This document shows, piece after piece, positions 36,346 through 46,222 of a stretch of DNA of 64,000 nucleotides. Each line of letters opens with the position of its first letter. Position 1 is the first letter of the stretch. The stretch covers positions 419,874 to 483,873 of the forward strand of contig QOQU01000003.1 in assembly GCA_003327455.1 (NCBI GenBank), in the 5' to 3' direction. Source of the stretch: Anaerolineae bacterium. Lineage in GTDB: Bacteria; Chloroflexota; Anaerolineae; Anaerolineales; UBA4823. Below the pieces are notes generated by a model. That model saw nothing but the letters and a program-made list of their open reading frames with translations, searched no databases and was not told where the DNA came from. Both the position numbers and the translations under genes were made by a program.

Positions 36346-37399
36346 GTTTTTTACGGTAAAAGGGAATCATCGCCAAATTGGGCAACAAATCGGTGAAATG
36401 TGCAAAGATGAGATTCGTCATAGTATCGAAAGTGCCCAGGGCTTAATCGATGCTCTTTCCACTGAATTGGCAATGAACTGGAAAAGAGCCAACCTCCAGG
36501 CAAAAAAATATTTGCCCTATGTGATTGAATATTATCCCCAATATTTAGAAGAACTGTATGGAATTGCTGAAGGAAGTCATTCCTCGATTGACGATATTCT
36601 CACTTTAAATGCCTTTGAAGGAATTGTTATGGATCGGCTACATCTGAGTAAGTGTACCAGCCTGGCGGTCAACCAATCGCGAACAGTCAACCAAAGTGTA
36701 CTGGTTGCCCACAACGAAGATTGGTTTCCGGATGATGAAGCTGACGTTTACATCGTCAAAGCTGAGGTCGAGGATGAACCTTCTTTTCTGGCGATGAGTT
36801 ACGGTGGGTTACTTCCCAATGTGGGGTTTAACTCCGAAGGCATTGCTCAATGTTGTGACACCGTTTATCCGAAGGAAAAGCGAATCGGCATTCCACGGGT
36901 GGTAGTGGGGCGAGCGGTGTTAGGAGCAAAAACCATCAGTGAAGCGATCCAACGGGCAATCTCTCCTCACCGTGCTGCAGGCTATAACCATCTCATTGCC
37001 CACGAGAGCGGTGAATTATACAATATTGAGGTATCAGCCCGTAATTTCGCCATATTATATGGAGAAAAGGGGTATCTTGTTCACACCAACCATTATCTCA
37101 GTAACAAAATGCAAGTTCTGGAAGAAGAACCTGATGAATTGATCGGCTCACAAGTTCGCTATTATCGGGCAATGCGGTTAATCGAGAAAGTTGAAAAACA
37201 TGATGTGATTTCCTTACAAACCATTCAAAGAGATCACGTCAATTTTCCTGATTCCATCTGTAATCATGCAACTTTCGGGGAAAATCCTTACGATAGAGAG
37301 AAGACCATTTGTGCGATGGTGATGGACTTAACCGAGAAAGTTTTATACTTCACCTGGGGAAATCCATGCCAGAATCTGTACTACCCCTATGCATTGTGA
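36317..37399 (+). CDS. C45-family autocatalytic acyltransferase/amidohydrolase
   Basis: 360 residues from the ATG at 36317 with GGAGGA directly upstream; overlaps the previous gene by 29 nt. Begins with a helical segment containing GNHRQIGQQIGEMCKDEI, then LNAFEGIVMDRLHLSKCTSLAV, where Cys113 is the expected N-terminal nucleophile exposed after self-cleavage. VLVAHNEDWF and GGLLPNVGFNSEGIAQ follow, as in the acyl-CoA:6-aminopenicillanate acyltransferase family. Members hydrolyse or form amides in the cytoplasm; natural substrates are mostly unknown. It is convergent with a creatininase-family amidohydrolase. No signal peptide. Confidence 0.85.
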   Translation: MTTQMKKTIRFFTVKGNHRQIGQQIGEMCKDEIRHSIESAQGLIDALSTELAMNWKRANLQAKKYLPYVIEYYPQYLEELYGIAEGSHSSIDDILTLNAFEGIVMDRLHLSKCTSLAVNQSRTVNQSVLVAHNEDWFPDDEADVYIVKAEVEDEPSFLAMSYGGLLPNVGFNSEGIAQCCDTVYPKEKRIGIPRVVVGRAVLGAKTISEAIQRAISPHRAAGYNHLIAHESGELYNIEVSARNFAILYGEKGYLVHTNHYLSNKMQVLEEEPDELIGSQVRYYRAMRLIEKVEKHDVISLQTIQRDHVNFPDSICNHATFGENPYDREKTICAMVMDLTEKVLYFTWGNPCQNLYYPYAL

Positions 37400-37422
37400 T
37401 AAATTCTCGTCAAGAGAGATGG

Positions 37423-38544
37423 TTAGTGTTGAAAATCCTTTCTTCTCTGCATGCGACGGTGATACTGCTCATGTATCTCAGCAACATGAGCTATTTTTTC
37501 CTGAATAGCAGCTTCCAACCAGATTTTTCCCTTCTCCCTGGTGGCTAAACTGCCTGCTCCATACGCGCCGCTTCGGGTGTCATCTGTCCAGGGGGGATTG
37601 GCAATCAAAGAACCACCCTCGACCCAGTCCATGTAGTAGGATGGGGTGGAGATAAAGTCAGTTTCATCGACTACTCTATCCATGTGTACTAACTCAGGAT
37701 AGAGATAGAGCATCAGGGATGTTTCCAGTTCGCAGGCGTGCCCCATCCCTCCAATTCCCGACTGGCGATATTGTTCCAACATAAGCATTCCTTGTGAACT
37801 TGTAAGATACAAAAAAGCAGTAGCACAAAAGATCGTTGGGTATCTCTCTCCCGCATACTTAACGATATTTGTTAGAAATGAACAATTGCCACCATGACCG
37901 CTTAAGAGATAGAAACGGTTAAAACCAAGCAGAACCAGAGTGTCAATGACCGCCAGCCAGAAATCTTCAAAAGCGCGTCCGCCAGCGTTCAAGGTGCCGG
38001 CAAAAGATGAACGATGGGTGCTCACTCCATAGGGCATGACTGGAAGCCGACAGGCTTTATCGGGGACAGCATTTATAACTCCTTCTGTGATTGCCTCGAT
38101 GATGAGGGTATCGGTTGAAAGGGGTAGATGATATCCATGTTGCTCGGTGTGTCCAATGGGAATCAAAACAACTTTGGAAATATCTTCCAAAGAGAAATGA
38201 AACATTGAAGAGGGTTGATAGGATTGAGCTATCTGACAATTCCCGAAATCAAGGTTGATTCCGCTAGGGGTCAGGAGGTATACATTAATAAAACCATCAT
38301 CCCGTAAACTGTTAACCAGGTTCCAAAGATATTCTTTGAGGACATCCTTGGGAACAGGCAGGCTACTTCCACGCCAACCGAAAGGGAAAGTAGGCAGGAT
38401 TGCGATGCGTTCAGGAAAGTTGAGCACCTCAGCAAGTTGATCGCGATCATATCCTTCGCCAAGTGGAAGGACAATTGGGCAGCGACGAGGTAAATTTGCT
38501 ACTTCAGGCCAGGTGAGAGAGGCATAGGATATCCATTCGGTCAT
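37423..38544 (-). CDS. Creatininase-family amidohydrolase with N-terminal extension
   Basis: 373 residues, versus about 240-260 in ordinary creatininases; the first ~130 residues form an extra domain. The catalytic part has LIPIGHTEQHGYHLPLSTDT (metal-binding Glu, His, Asp), YGVSTHRSSFAGT, LLSGHGGN and HACELETSLM, a complete two-metal site. Family members include creatininase, the formamide hydrolase ArfB and mycofactocin MftE, so cleavage of a cyclic or terminal amide is expected, in the cytoplasm. The N-terminal extension (CPIVLPLGEGYDRDQLAEVL) looks like a partial, degenerate repeat of the same fold. The gene is convergent with the C45 hydrolase (24 nt apart) and 9 nt downstream of the bPH2-SHOCT gene. 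Confidence 0.85.
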   Translation of the reverse strand: MTEWISYASLTWPEVANLPRRCPIVLPLGEGYDRDQLAEVLNFPERIAILPTFPFGWRGSSLPVPKDVLKEYLWNLVNSLRDDGFINVYLLTPSGINLDFGNCQIAQSYQPSSMFHFSLEDISKVVLIPIGHTEQHGYHLPLSTDTLIIEAITEGVINAVPDKACRLPVMPYGVSTHRSSFAGTLNAGGRAFEDFWLAVIDTLVLLGFNRFYLLSGHGGNCSFLTNIVKYAGERYPTIFCATAFLYLTSSQGMLMLEQYRQSGIGGMGHACELETSLMLYLYPELVHMDRVVDETDFISTPSYYMDWVEGGSLIANPPWTDDTRSGAYGAGSLATREKGKIWLEAAIQEKIAHVAEIHEQYHRRMQRRKDFQH

Positions 38545-38553
38545 CTCTAATTC

Positions 38554-39195
38554 TCAAAGTCGCGATAGAAGTTCTTTTTTCTTTTGGTTGAATTCTTCTT
38601 CCGTAATAATGCCTTGTTTACGGAGCAGGTCGAGATTGGCAATCAGAGCCGGGATATCCTCTCTCTGGACATCCTCAGAATGGTACTCATCACCCCGTTC
38701 TAACTTTTCTTTTGCATTCAGCATGGCGGTTTTGAATTCTACGGGTTTAGAGATGCGACGAAAGGTGTTAACCCCCAATTCACTGGCGGTCATAATTTCG
38801 ATATCCCCATAATCAAATAACCTCCCCAAAAAAGTTTGCACCATTCTGACATCATTTACCTTTTCCAAAGAACTATCTTCCGTGGTTTTGTTGAAAATGC
38901 CCGTAATTTGAATAACACGCCGATTGGTCAGAATAAACTGGCTGTTGCTCCATCTGGCGACATCCAGCGCCAATGAGCCAATCGGAAGCAGCATGATGAG
39001 AAAACCAATTGGAATGACAATCACTGCAGCGATATTCATGAGTATGATGAGCAAGAGCGAAGCGACAAAAATTGCCAGAATCAGCAATACTTCTACAAGA
39101 ATATTTCGGGCGAGGATCAACCAATGTTGACGAGTAATGAGCAAGATTTTTTCGTTTTCGCCAAGTAGTCTTTGTAAGTAGGAGTTTGTCTTCAT
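38554..39195 (-). CDS. bPH2-domain membrane protein with SHOCT tail
   Basis: 213 residues. Two membrane helices at about 28-70 (VEVLLILAIFVASLLLIIL and following), a bacterial PH domain at 75-150 with FILTNRRVIQITGIFNK, and a C-terminal SHOCT motif (LDLLRKQGIITEEEF). AAAGGA lies 8 nt before the ATG. Such proteins are common in Gram-positive and related bacteria, where the SHOCT helix hairpin probably mediates oligomerisation. Their physiological role is not well known. It starts 3 nt after the stop of mrfB and may be co-transcribed with it. Confidence 0.88.
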   Translation of the reverse strand: MKTNSYLQRLLGENEKILLITRQHWLILARNILVEVLLILAIFVASLLLIILMNIAAVIVIPIGFLIMLLPIGSLALDVARWSNSQFILTNRRVIQITGIFNKTTEDSSLEKVNDVRMVQTFLGRLFDYGDIEIMTASELGVNTFRRISKPVEFKTAMLNAKEKLERGDEYHSEDVQREDIPALIANLDLLRKQGIITEEEFNQKKKELLSRL

Positions 39196-39197
39196 AG

Positions 39198-40424
39198 TTA
39201 TTTCCTTTCATTCTGACGCGGAAAGCTTTTTTTATTGAGTCTGTCTAAGCGATATTGTAATTCTGTCTGCCATTTCGTGCGCGTGAAACGATCCATCTTT
39301 TTATTATCTTCCAGTAATTTGGACGCTGCTTCAACCCAACGGCGCGCTGTATTCAGGTCTTTTTGTAGATGCTCATAGTATTTTGCGAGTTCAAGGTGGG
39401 CTGAGAGACTCCCAAGACTTGCTGCTTCTTGCCATTTTTCGATAGCGTTCTGATAGCGTTTTTGGTGTTTATATAAGGATGCGAGGTTCTCAGATAAGGC
39501 GATTCTCTGAGACGCCTCAGGAAGATAAGGGAGACAGGTTTCGAAAGCCTCAATTGCTCGATCGATCTCACCAATGGATTGATAAAAACTGGCTAAACAA
39601 AAATGTATTTCTGCGTTCTCTTTTGATCTTTCAAGAGGATTAGTGAATAAATCAGCAATATGAAAATACAAATGCACCATGGAAAGTACATCCATTTTAT
39701 TGTGGTAAAGGACAGGGTTCAAAAAGGAGGCATCTTTTGTTAACAGGAAATCACGGAAAAGGCTGGGGATCAGCCAGCCTGGGACGTCCTCAACTGAGCG
39801 CTCTATGCCTAGAACGGTTGCTTCCATTGTTCGCAAAGCTCGATTAGGAGAATGATTCTTCCAAATCTTACGTGAAAGGAGAAGTAGATCAATGTGGAGA
39901 CCTTCGCGGGTAGGGAGGGGAATTTGATGATATTGAAAGCGAGAGTCGAGCAAAGGCAGGTCGAAAGATTTTCCGTTGTACGTTAAGAAACCCTTTGCAG
40001 AGAGAAAGATTTTCTCTAATTCGATCAATTGAGCCAGTTCGTCCTCTGGGTGGAGAATCAGATATTGCGAGAGGTGAATCTCCTGATCGGAGACTTTTCC
40101 AATCCCGACTAAGAAACAAATGACCCCAGCGCCACCATATTCACCGCTGGTTTCGACATCGACAAAAAGAAAATCACTGATCGAAAAATTTTCATCTTGA
40201 TGTTTGAAGCCTGACCATTTGATGATTTCCCCTGGAATTTTAAGTGGATTGGTTTTTGGGCTCGAGGTGTTTTGGTTAATCACATATACTGTCCCAAATG
40301 GATGATGAATCGACTGGCTATTGGGGAAAGGGGCTGGATGGGGTGGTTCTGGAGAGGCGGAATCTATCTTTGGCTGCATGATGGGAATGCCCAGGGATTT
40401 CAAATATCGATGAAGCTCGTCCAT
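39198..40424 (-). CDS. mrfB: MrfB (YprB) RNase H-like exonuclease with TPR tail
   Basis: 408 residues. RNase H-fold exonuclease domain at 80-260 with Asp89/Glu91 in FVDVETSG, Asp155 in YNGKSFDLPLL, and His241/Asp245 in YHNKMDVLSM, the DEDD-type metal-binding set. TPR-like helices follow at about 270-400. In Bacillus subtilis MrfA (helicase) and MrfB (exonuclease) act together in a UvrA-independent repair route for mitomycin-type DNA lesions. Here mrfB starts 2 nt after the mrfA stop, the same partnership. Cytoplasmic. The residues below 80 are Pro-rich and poorly conserved-looking. Confidence 0.88.
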   Translation of the reverse strand: MDELHRYLKSLGIPIMQPKIDSASPEPPHPAPFPNSQSIHHPFGTVYVINQNTSSPKTNPLKIPGEIIKWSGFKHQDENFSISDFLFVDVETSGEYGGAGVICFLVGIGKVSDQEIHLSQYLILHPEDELAQLIELEKIFLSAKGFLTYNGKSFDLPLLDSRFQYHQIPLPTREGLHIDLLLLSRKIWKNHSPNRALRTMEATVLGIERSVEDVPGWLIPSLFRDFLLTKDASFLNPVLYHNKMDVLSMVHLYFHIADLFTNPLERSKENAEIHFCLASFYQSIGEIDRAIEAFETCLPYLPEASQRIALSENLASLYKHQKRYQNAIEKWQEAASLGSLSAHLELAKYYEHLQKDLNTARRWVEAASKLLEDNKKMDRFTRTKWQTELQYRLDRLNKKSFPRQNERK

Positions 40425-40426
40425 AT

Positions 40427-42970
40427 CTAGGCAACCATTCTTTCCAGTAAGGCTAAGGCTTCCCTTTTACCACCCAAATCATTGTTGGTGACCGGCCCTG
40501 TACAGGATGGACATCCCTCAGAACAGGCACATTTTTTAATATGTTGTTTTATGGTAATGAGTAGTTCGCCAGCAATTTCATATAATCGAAAAGCTAAACC
40601 AATCCCACCTTGAACCTGTTCGTGAATTAATATGGTGGGTAAATTCTCGCACCAACTAAATTTTGAATCAATCGTAACACCCAAATCGCCCCGGTCGCAA
40701 CGTGCAAATAATGGGCTTATATGAGTAAAAGCATAACCAAGCGCTGCCAGTCCACTTTGCACGCGTACCGCCCCTTCAACCTTTCGATGACAGGTCGGAC
40801 ATAAAGTGATCAGGTTCTCCAGGCGATTTGCCTCTTGTGGGCTAGCAAACAATCGAAATGGAATTTTGTGGTGAACATGGTGTGCTTGTTCCCCTTCGGG
40901 GGAGCCGCACAATTGACAACGGTAATGATCGCGTTGGCGGACAAGGCGTTTTTGAACTTCCCAATTCGAGCCATATTGATTGGGGTCGTTGCTCCAGGCT
41001 CCTTGTTGACGAAGATCATCAACCAAATCGTTGCTTAGAGTCAACCAAAATGCCATCGTGGATAAATCCCGTGAGGGTAGATCCAAATCTTGTTTTTCGA
41101 TGACCAAACGTGTGTTCCAGTCCAAAACAAGGTAACCATTTACCTGACGCCTTAATTCTACCTGGCCAAAAGCAATTCGATAAGCATCACCATTGGGTGA
41201 ACGATATTCCTGAACCTCATTCGCCTTCAAAGAGAGTATCTGGGTTTCTATCAGGGGTTGAGTCAGGCGATCAAGATTTTCCGATCGAAGAATAGCAATA
41301 TGACGGTCGAAATCCAGCTTCTGGACTTGATAAGGACAACCTTCATGAAAGTAGATTGCTCCCGGATGTACCATCCAGTCGGCACTATCAGAATCGATGC
41401 TTCCCAGCAGTGTAGGGGAGGGGTTTTCGGTATCTTCCAGCAATATTTGAAAGTTATGTTCTGAGAGCGAGCGAATAGAGAACGATTGGGGCGTTTTTAG
41501 CCCGCTGAAATAATAGGCGCTTTTGCCTCGAATCGCATCGCCCTGGAAAACCAGGCTTTCGAGTAATGTGGATAACAACTCTACCGGGGCTGTTCCAAAG
41601 CTAGGTTGTCGGGAAATGGGTATTTCATATAGAGCGCAACGCAGGTGGTTGAGCAAAATCAGGGGATTGTTAGGGTCAATGATGACGCGCTCAGGATTGG
41701 ATTCCCAGAAATACTCTGGATGATGGGCCAGATATTGATCAAGTGGATCATCTGTAAGAAGCAGAATCCCTAATGAACCCTGATTTTTCCGACCACTTCT
41801 GCCAAATTGTTGCCAGGTGGACGCAATGCTGCCCGGAAACCCGATAATGATAGTGACATCTAATTCACCAATATCAATTCCTAATTCTAAAGCGTTCGTA
41901 GTAACAACGCATCGGGTTTTGCCACATCGAAGATTGTGTTCGATCTCACGGCGCAGAGAAGGTAGATATCCACTACGATAACTCTGGATACTCTGGTCGA
42001 CATCCTCCAGCAATGCAGTGGATTTTTCCCGCAATTGGATCAGGAGCAACTCTACGGCCTTCCGGCTACGACAAAACAGGATGGAATGTATATTCTGCTG
42101 AGTTGCTTCCATAGCAAATTGCAGGGCTTCTTCGAAAGGATGACGTCGGACACCGAGATCAGGATTCAATACAGGTGGGTTGTAGATCCAGATCTGTCTC
42201 TCAGTATTTGACCATTCCTTTTGTTCGATTTTAACGATCGATTCTTCAATCAACTGCTCGGCAAACTCTTCCGGTGCGCTAATTGTACCGGAGGTCAGAA
42301 TGAACTGAGGGCTTGCTCCATAATGTTGCGCAATTCTCTTTAGCCGTCGCAAGATGTTTGCTACATGGGAACCAAAAACCCCGCGATAGGTATGAATTTC
42401 GTCCAGGACGATATACCTTAAGGTGGAGAAAAAATTCACCCAATGCGAATGTCTGGGCAGGATTGTGTGATGAAGCATATCCGGATTGGTGAGCACGATT
42501 TGAGCATTTTGGATAATCTTTGCTCGTTTCGATAAAGGTGTGTCTCCGTCGAATTGAGCCAGCAAATGAGGATTACTAGTAAGCAGATTGGGGAGCTTGG
42601 AGAGAATGTTTTGAAACTTCTGTCCCTGATCGTATGCCAAAGCTTTGGTCGGGAATAACAACAGCGCACTGGCTGAAGATGATTTTAGAAGGACATCCAA
42701 AATTGGGATTTGATAGATAAGAGATTTGCCACTGGCAACACTGCTGATAATCAATGTGTGCTGTCCAGCATGGATTGCTTGCAACGCCTCGAATTGATGT
42801 TGGTATAAGTTTGGTATCCCATTTTCGTGGAATGCGTCAATCAGATTACGGTGAAGCCAATGAGGAAAATCAAACATTTTCCCGACTTGTCTGGGAAAAT
42901 GTTTGCGAGAGACGATATTTTTGACAATGGATGGATCAGAGAGCCATCTTTCGATAAGGGTATCTAACAC
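40427..42970 (-). CDS. mrfA: MrfA (YprA) DEAD/DEAH helicase with inserted HNH domain
   Basis: 847 residues, about 100 longer than usual. GTG start at 42970. Helicase domain 1 has VASGKSLIYQ (Walker A) and VLDEIHTYRG (DEIH box); domain 2 has TNALELGIDIGELDV and QQFGRSGRKN (motif VI). The C-terminal MrfA/DUF1998 part ends with four cysteines (814, 816, 820, 823 in CACSEGCPSC), the metal site of this family. Between them, residues about 678-735 form an HNH nuclease-like unit: CQLC (685/688), HHVHHK (His700/701), Asn719, CPTCH (724-728). MrfA unwinds DNA 3'-5' for repair of crosslink-type damage together with MrfB. The HNH insertion is unusual and might add a nicking activity or be only a DNA-binding zinc module. 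Confidence 0.9.
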   Translation of the reverse strand: MLDTLIERWLSDPSIVKNIVSRKHFPRQVGKMFDFPHWLHRNLIDAFHENGIPNLYQHQFEALQAIHAGQHTLIISSVASGKSLIYQIPILDVLLKSSSASALLLFPTKALAYDQGQKFQNILSKLPNLLTSNPHLLAQFDGDTPLSKRAKIIQNAQIVLTNPDMLHHTILPRHSHWVNFFSTLRYIVLDEIHTYRGVFGSHVANILRRLKRIAQHYGASPQFILTSGTISAPEEFAEQLIEESIVKIEQKEWSNTERQIWIYNPPVLNPDLGVRRHPFEEALQFAMEATQQNIHSILFCRSRKAVELLLIQLREKSTALLEDVDQSIQSYRSGYLPSLRREIEHNLRCGKTRCVVTTNALELGIDIGELDVTIIIGFPGSIASTWQQFGRSGRKNQGSLGILLLTDDPLDQYLAHHPEYFWESNPERVIIDPNNPLILLNHLRCALYEIPISRQPSFGTAPVELLSTLLESLVFQGDAIRGKSAYYFSGLKTPQSFSIRSLSEHNFQILLEDTENPSPTLLGSIDSDSADWMVHPGAIYFHEGCPYQVQKLDFDRHIAILRSENLDRLTQPLIETQILSLKANEVQEYRSPNGDAYRIAFGQVELRRQVNGYLVLDWNTRLVIEKQDLDLPSRDLSTMAFWLTLSNDLVDDLRQQGAWSNDPNQYGSNWEVQKRLVRQRDHYRCQLCGSPEGEQAHHVHHKIPFRLFASPQEANRLENLITLCPTCHRKVEGAVRVQSGLAALGYAFTHISPLFARCDRGDLGVTIDSKFSWCENLPTILIHEQVQGGIGLAFRLYEIAGELLITIKQHIKKCACSEGCPSCTGPVTNNDLGGKREALALLERMVA

Positions 42971-42987
42971 AGTCGGATTTTCATTAT

Positions 42988-43824
42988 TTAGGTAAAAAAA
43001 GCCATGCCTAAGATACCAGGTCCTCCATGCGTAATGATCGCTGGCGGCATCTCATATATCGGTATGTTTGAAATTGAGAGTCTGGAGGACAAACGATTGG
43101 CCATTTCCTGAGCTTGTTCCCGAGCGCCAGCGTGCATGATTGAAAGGTAACTCTCTTTATCTTTTTCGATCCTTTCTTCAGCAATCGAGATCATGCGTTC
43201 AAATGCTCTTTTATAAGTGCGTTCTTTCTCGAAAGGTTCTACTCTTCCATCCTTAAATGTCAAAATTGGCTTAATTTGTAATACCGATCCCAAGAGCGCT
43301 GAAGCTCCACCAATTCGGCCACCTTTGGCGAGGTATTCCAGGGTATCAACCATAAAGTAAACCTGGCAGCGTTTGATCATCTGCGATATACGAGAGACAA
43401 TTTCATCTGCTTGCACACCCTCCTCTGCCCATTGAGCTGCAAGCAAAACCAGGGTTGCCAGTGGACTGGCAATCAGGCGTGTATCAATGACCCGAATATC
43501 TAACTGAGGGAAATCTTGAGCGGCTACCGTAGCCGAACGAACTGTACCGCTGACCTCTGCTGAAGGGTGGATACATAATATGGTGGTATTGCCATTCAAG
43601 AAGCGTTCGAATTCCTTGACGAACAGTTCGGGGGGTGGGGCAGCCGTCTTGGGCAGGTTTTTTGCCCTCTTTAATTTTTCAAGAAATTCAGGAACATCGA
43701 TTTCAATTCCTTCAAGATATGTCTCGTCGTCAATGTGGATAATTTGAGGAATAACAATTATGTTATATCGTTCAATGTCCTCTTTTGATAAAACAGCCGT
43801 AGTATCGGTAATAATTTGAATCAT
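42988..43824 (-). CDS. DegV-family fatty-acid-binding protein
   Basis: 278 residues. Starts IQIITDTTAVLSKEDIERY and contains the family motifs KTAAPPPELF (in place of the usual TSQPS), HPSAEVSGTVRSA and MVDTLEYLAKGGRIGG. DegV/FakB proteins bind a fatty acid and present it to the kinase FakA; no fakA homologue lies nearby. It is 14 nt downstream of glpK. No Shine-Dalgarno sequence is obvious before its ATG. Ligand inferred from family only. Confidence 0.9.
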   Translation of the reverse strand: MIQIITDTTAVLSKEDIERYNIIVIPQIIHIDDETYLEGIEIDVPEFLEKLKRAKNLPKTAAPPPELFVKEFERFLNGNTTILCIHPSAEVSGTVRSATVAAQDFPQLDIRVIDTRLIASPLATLVLLAAQWAEEGVQADEIVSRISQMIKRCQVYFMVDTLEYLAKGGRIGGASALLGSVLQIKPILTFKDGRVEPFEKERTYKRAFERMISIAEERIEKDKESYLSIMHAGAREQAQEMANRLSSRLSISNIPIYEMPPAIITHGGPGILGMAFFT

Positions 43825-43837
43825 GTTAGGTTAATTC

Positions 43838-45346
43838 CTATACCCAATCAAAACTGCGCTCAACTGCTTTTAACCAGTAGCGATATTGACGTTGGCGCTC
43901 TTCTTCACTCATCCTTGGTTGCCAGATCTTGTCAACTTGCCAGTGTTTGCGCAGGTCATCTAAACCCGACCAATATTGAACACATAGCCCGGCAGCAAAT
44001 GCTGCACCTAAGGCAGTTGTTTCTGTGATGACGGGACGGATCACAGGGACATTCAGGATATCGGCTTGAAACTGCATAAGGAGTTCATTGCGCACCATCC
44101 CTCCATCAACTCTTAATGACTTTAACTCGACTCCGGAGTCCTGACGCATCGCTTCAAGAATTTCTTTTGTTTGAAAGGCAGTGGCTTCCAAAACAGCCCG
44201 AGCGAGGTGGCCCTTATTGATATAGCGGGTTAAGCCTACGATCACCCCGCGCGCATCTGAGCGCCAATACGGGGCGAAAAGACCTGAAAAAGCCGGCACA
44301 AAATAAATCCCACCGTTGTCTTCCACAGAACGGGCCAGCGTCTCAATCTCCTGGGACGATGAAATGAGCCCAATATTATCTCGAAGCCATTGCACCAGTG
44401 CACCGGTAATTGCAACCGATCCTTCTAAGGCATACGTGGCAGGTGAATCGCCAATTTGATATGCAAGGGTGGTGAGTAAGCCTTTTTTCGATTGTACAAT
44501 TTGCGTGCCGGTGTTCATCAGCATAAAGCAGCCTGTTCCATAAGTATTTTTAGCTTCACCGACTTCATAGCAGGTCTGACCGATAAGAGCTGCTTGCTGA
44601 TCCCCAACATCACCGCAGAGTGGGATTGCTTCGCCGAATGGACCATCAGCGCGAGTATAAGCATAAGGCTCGGTGGGGCTTGAGGGGACAATGCGGGGCA
44701 AGATATGACGAGGTATCTCCATGATTTTGAGAATCTCATCATCCCAGTCGAGGGTCTTAAGGTTCATCAGCATTGTACGACTGGCGTTGGTGACATCGGT
44801 GATATGGACGCCGCCTTTTGTACCTCCCGAAAGTTGCCATAGAATCCAGGTATCGATATTCCCGAAGAGGACATTCCCTTTCTGAGCTTCCGCGCGGAGG
44901 GCGGAGGACTGATCTAGCAACCACTTAATCTTTGGCCCGGAAAAATAAGTCGCCAGAGGAAGACCAACCTGCTCGCGAAATCGATCTTGTCCGCCCTCTA
45001 AAGAAAGTTGGTCACAGATTTGTTTGGTGCGTGTATCCTGCCAGACAATGGCATTGGCATAGGGTTCACCGGTTTTCGGATTCCACAAGATGGTTGTTTC
45101 GCGCTGGTTTGTCACCCCGATACCTGCGATTTGTTCTGGTTTCAGGTTGGCTTTCTGCAGCGCTCCTTGAATAACTTCCTGGGTTCGAGCCCAGATTTCA
45201 AGCGGATTGTGTTCCACCCATCCAGGTTGAGGGTATATTTGTTCATGTTCTTTTTGGTCGACTGCCTGTATTCTTCCCTCTTGATTGAATATAATGCAGC
45301 GAGTGCTGGTTGTGCCTTGATCAATAGCAGCAATGAATTTTTTCAT
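43838..45346 (-). CDS. glpK: Glycerol kinase
   Basis: 502 residues, the normal length. FGGY-family kinase beginning [16 protein letters not shown], with [42 protein letters not shown] and [19 protein letters not shown] in order. Phosphorylates glycerol to sn-glycerol 3-phosphate with ATP in the cytoplasm, feeding lipid synthesis or glycolysis. GGAGG lies 7 nt before the ATG. Glycerol facilitator and glycerol-phosphate dehydrogenase genes are not in the window. Confidence 0.96.
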   Translation of the reverse strand: MKKFIAAIDQGTTSTRCIIFNQEGRIQAVDQKEHEQIYPQPGWVEHNPLEIWARTQEVIQGALQKANLKPEQIAGIGVTNQRETTILWNPKTGEPYANAIVWQDTRTKQICDQLSLEGGQDRFREQVGLPLATYFSGPKIKWLLDQSSALRAEAQKGNVLFGNIDTWILWQLSGGTKGGVHITDVTNASRTMLMNLKTLDWDDEILKIMEIPRHILPRIVPSSPTEPYAYTRADGPFGEAIPLCGDVGDQQAALIGQTCYEVGEAKNTYGTGCFMLMNTGTQIVQSKKGLLTTLAYQIGDSPATYALEGSVAITGALVQWLRDNIGLISSSQEIETLARSVEDNGGIYFVPAFSGLFAPYWRSDARGVIVGLTRYINKGHLARAVLEATAFQTKEILEAMRQDSGVELKSLRVDGGMVRNELLMQFQADILNVPVIRPVITETTALGAAFAAGLCVQYWSGLDDLRKHWQVDKIWQPRMSEEERQRQYRYWLKAVERSFDWV

Positions 45347-45368
45347 GAATGCCTCCAGGTTAATCTGT

Positions 45369-46145
45369 TTAAGGGGTTAGGCGTTCAGAATGGGTGTAGA
45401 CATTAAACTGATTTCTTTTTGCATAACCGATAAGTGTGACGCCAGCTTCTTGGGCAAGTTGTGCCGCTAACGCGCTTGGGGAGGTGCGCGAGATAACAAT
45501 CTCGCAACCTAAGCGAATGGCTTTCTGCATCATCTCCGAACTCACCCGACCCGTGGTTAAGATTATTTTATTGTCAATTTGCAGATGACGCAATAGCATC
45601 ATTCCGGCTAATTTGTCTAAAGTGTTATGCCGACCAATGTCCTCAACCGAGACGATGATTTGGTCAGCATTGCAAAGGGCAGAGGTATGAATGCCGCCCG
45701 TTGTCTTATAAAGAGATTGCTGGTGATAGAGCAGGTCAATGAGGTGATAAATTATATCTGCAGAATATGTGCGATGGATGGTGATGAAAGTCTGGGAAGC
45801 ATGTTTTTTTAATGTTGAACCCCCTGAGCAACCAGAGGTGCGGGTCCAGGCGCGCGGTTTTTGTGGGCTATAGGTGAGCCAGACATCAACGTTATCACCC
45901 GTTTCGCACAAACGGTAATCCACGACATTGTCTAAATTTGCAATAATGCCTTCATTATATAGAAAACCAATTGCCATTTCTATTTGATGCAGGGGGGTGC
46001 ACATGAAGGATAACCATTCTTCTCCATTTACCGTTAGTGTTAGGGAAATTTCATTAACGACCGGTATTTCTTGTTCATTAAACTCTTTTCCCTGTACCTG
46101 TAAGATAGAAAGGGAGTGAAAAGGAGGCACCTTTGCTGTCATCAT
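45369..46145 (-). CDS. fdhD: FdhD sulfurtransferase for formate dehydrogenase
   Basis: 258 residues. Contains [26 protein letters not shown] N-terminal strands (positions 24-46), the loop TSGCSGGST with a single Cys, [25 protein letters not shown] and [12 protein letters not shown]. The last three are family signatures. FdhD transfers sulfur to the molybdenum/tungsten bis-MGD cofactor before its insertion into formate dehydrogenase. No formate dehydrogenase gene is in the window, but the HdrABC/MvhADG operon 3 kb away belongs to the same H2/formate redox economy. Two adjacent ATG codons (46145, 46142) are possible starts; no Shine-Dalgarno sequence is seen. Confidence 0.92.
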   Translation of the reverse strand: MMTAKVPPFHSLSILQVQGKEFNEQEIPVVNEISLTLTVNGEEWLSFMCTPLHQIEMAIGFLYNEGIIANLDNVVDYRLCETGDNVDVWLTYSPQKPRAWTRTSGCSGGSTLKKHASQTFITIHRTYSADIIYHLIDLLYHQQSLYKTTGGIHTSALCNADQIIVSVEDIGRHNTLDKLAGMMLLRHLQIDNKIILTTGRVSSEMMQKAIRLGCEIVISRTSPSALAAQLAQEAGVTLIGYAKRNQFNVYTHSERLTP

Positions 46146-46222
46146 CTTTAATGTAAGATAAGGAGGAGCGGCGTTTACCAGACGAAGTAGCGTAGTTAAT
46201 TTAAGAAATCAGATTATATTTA

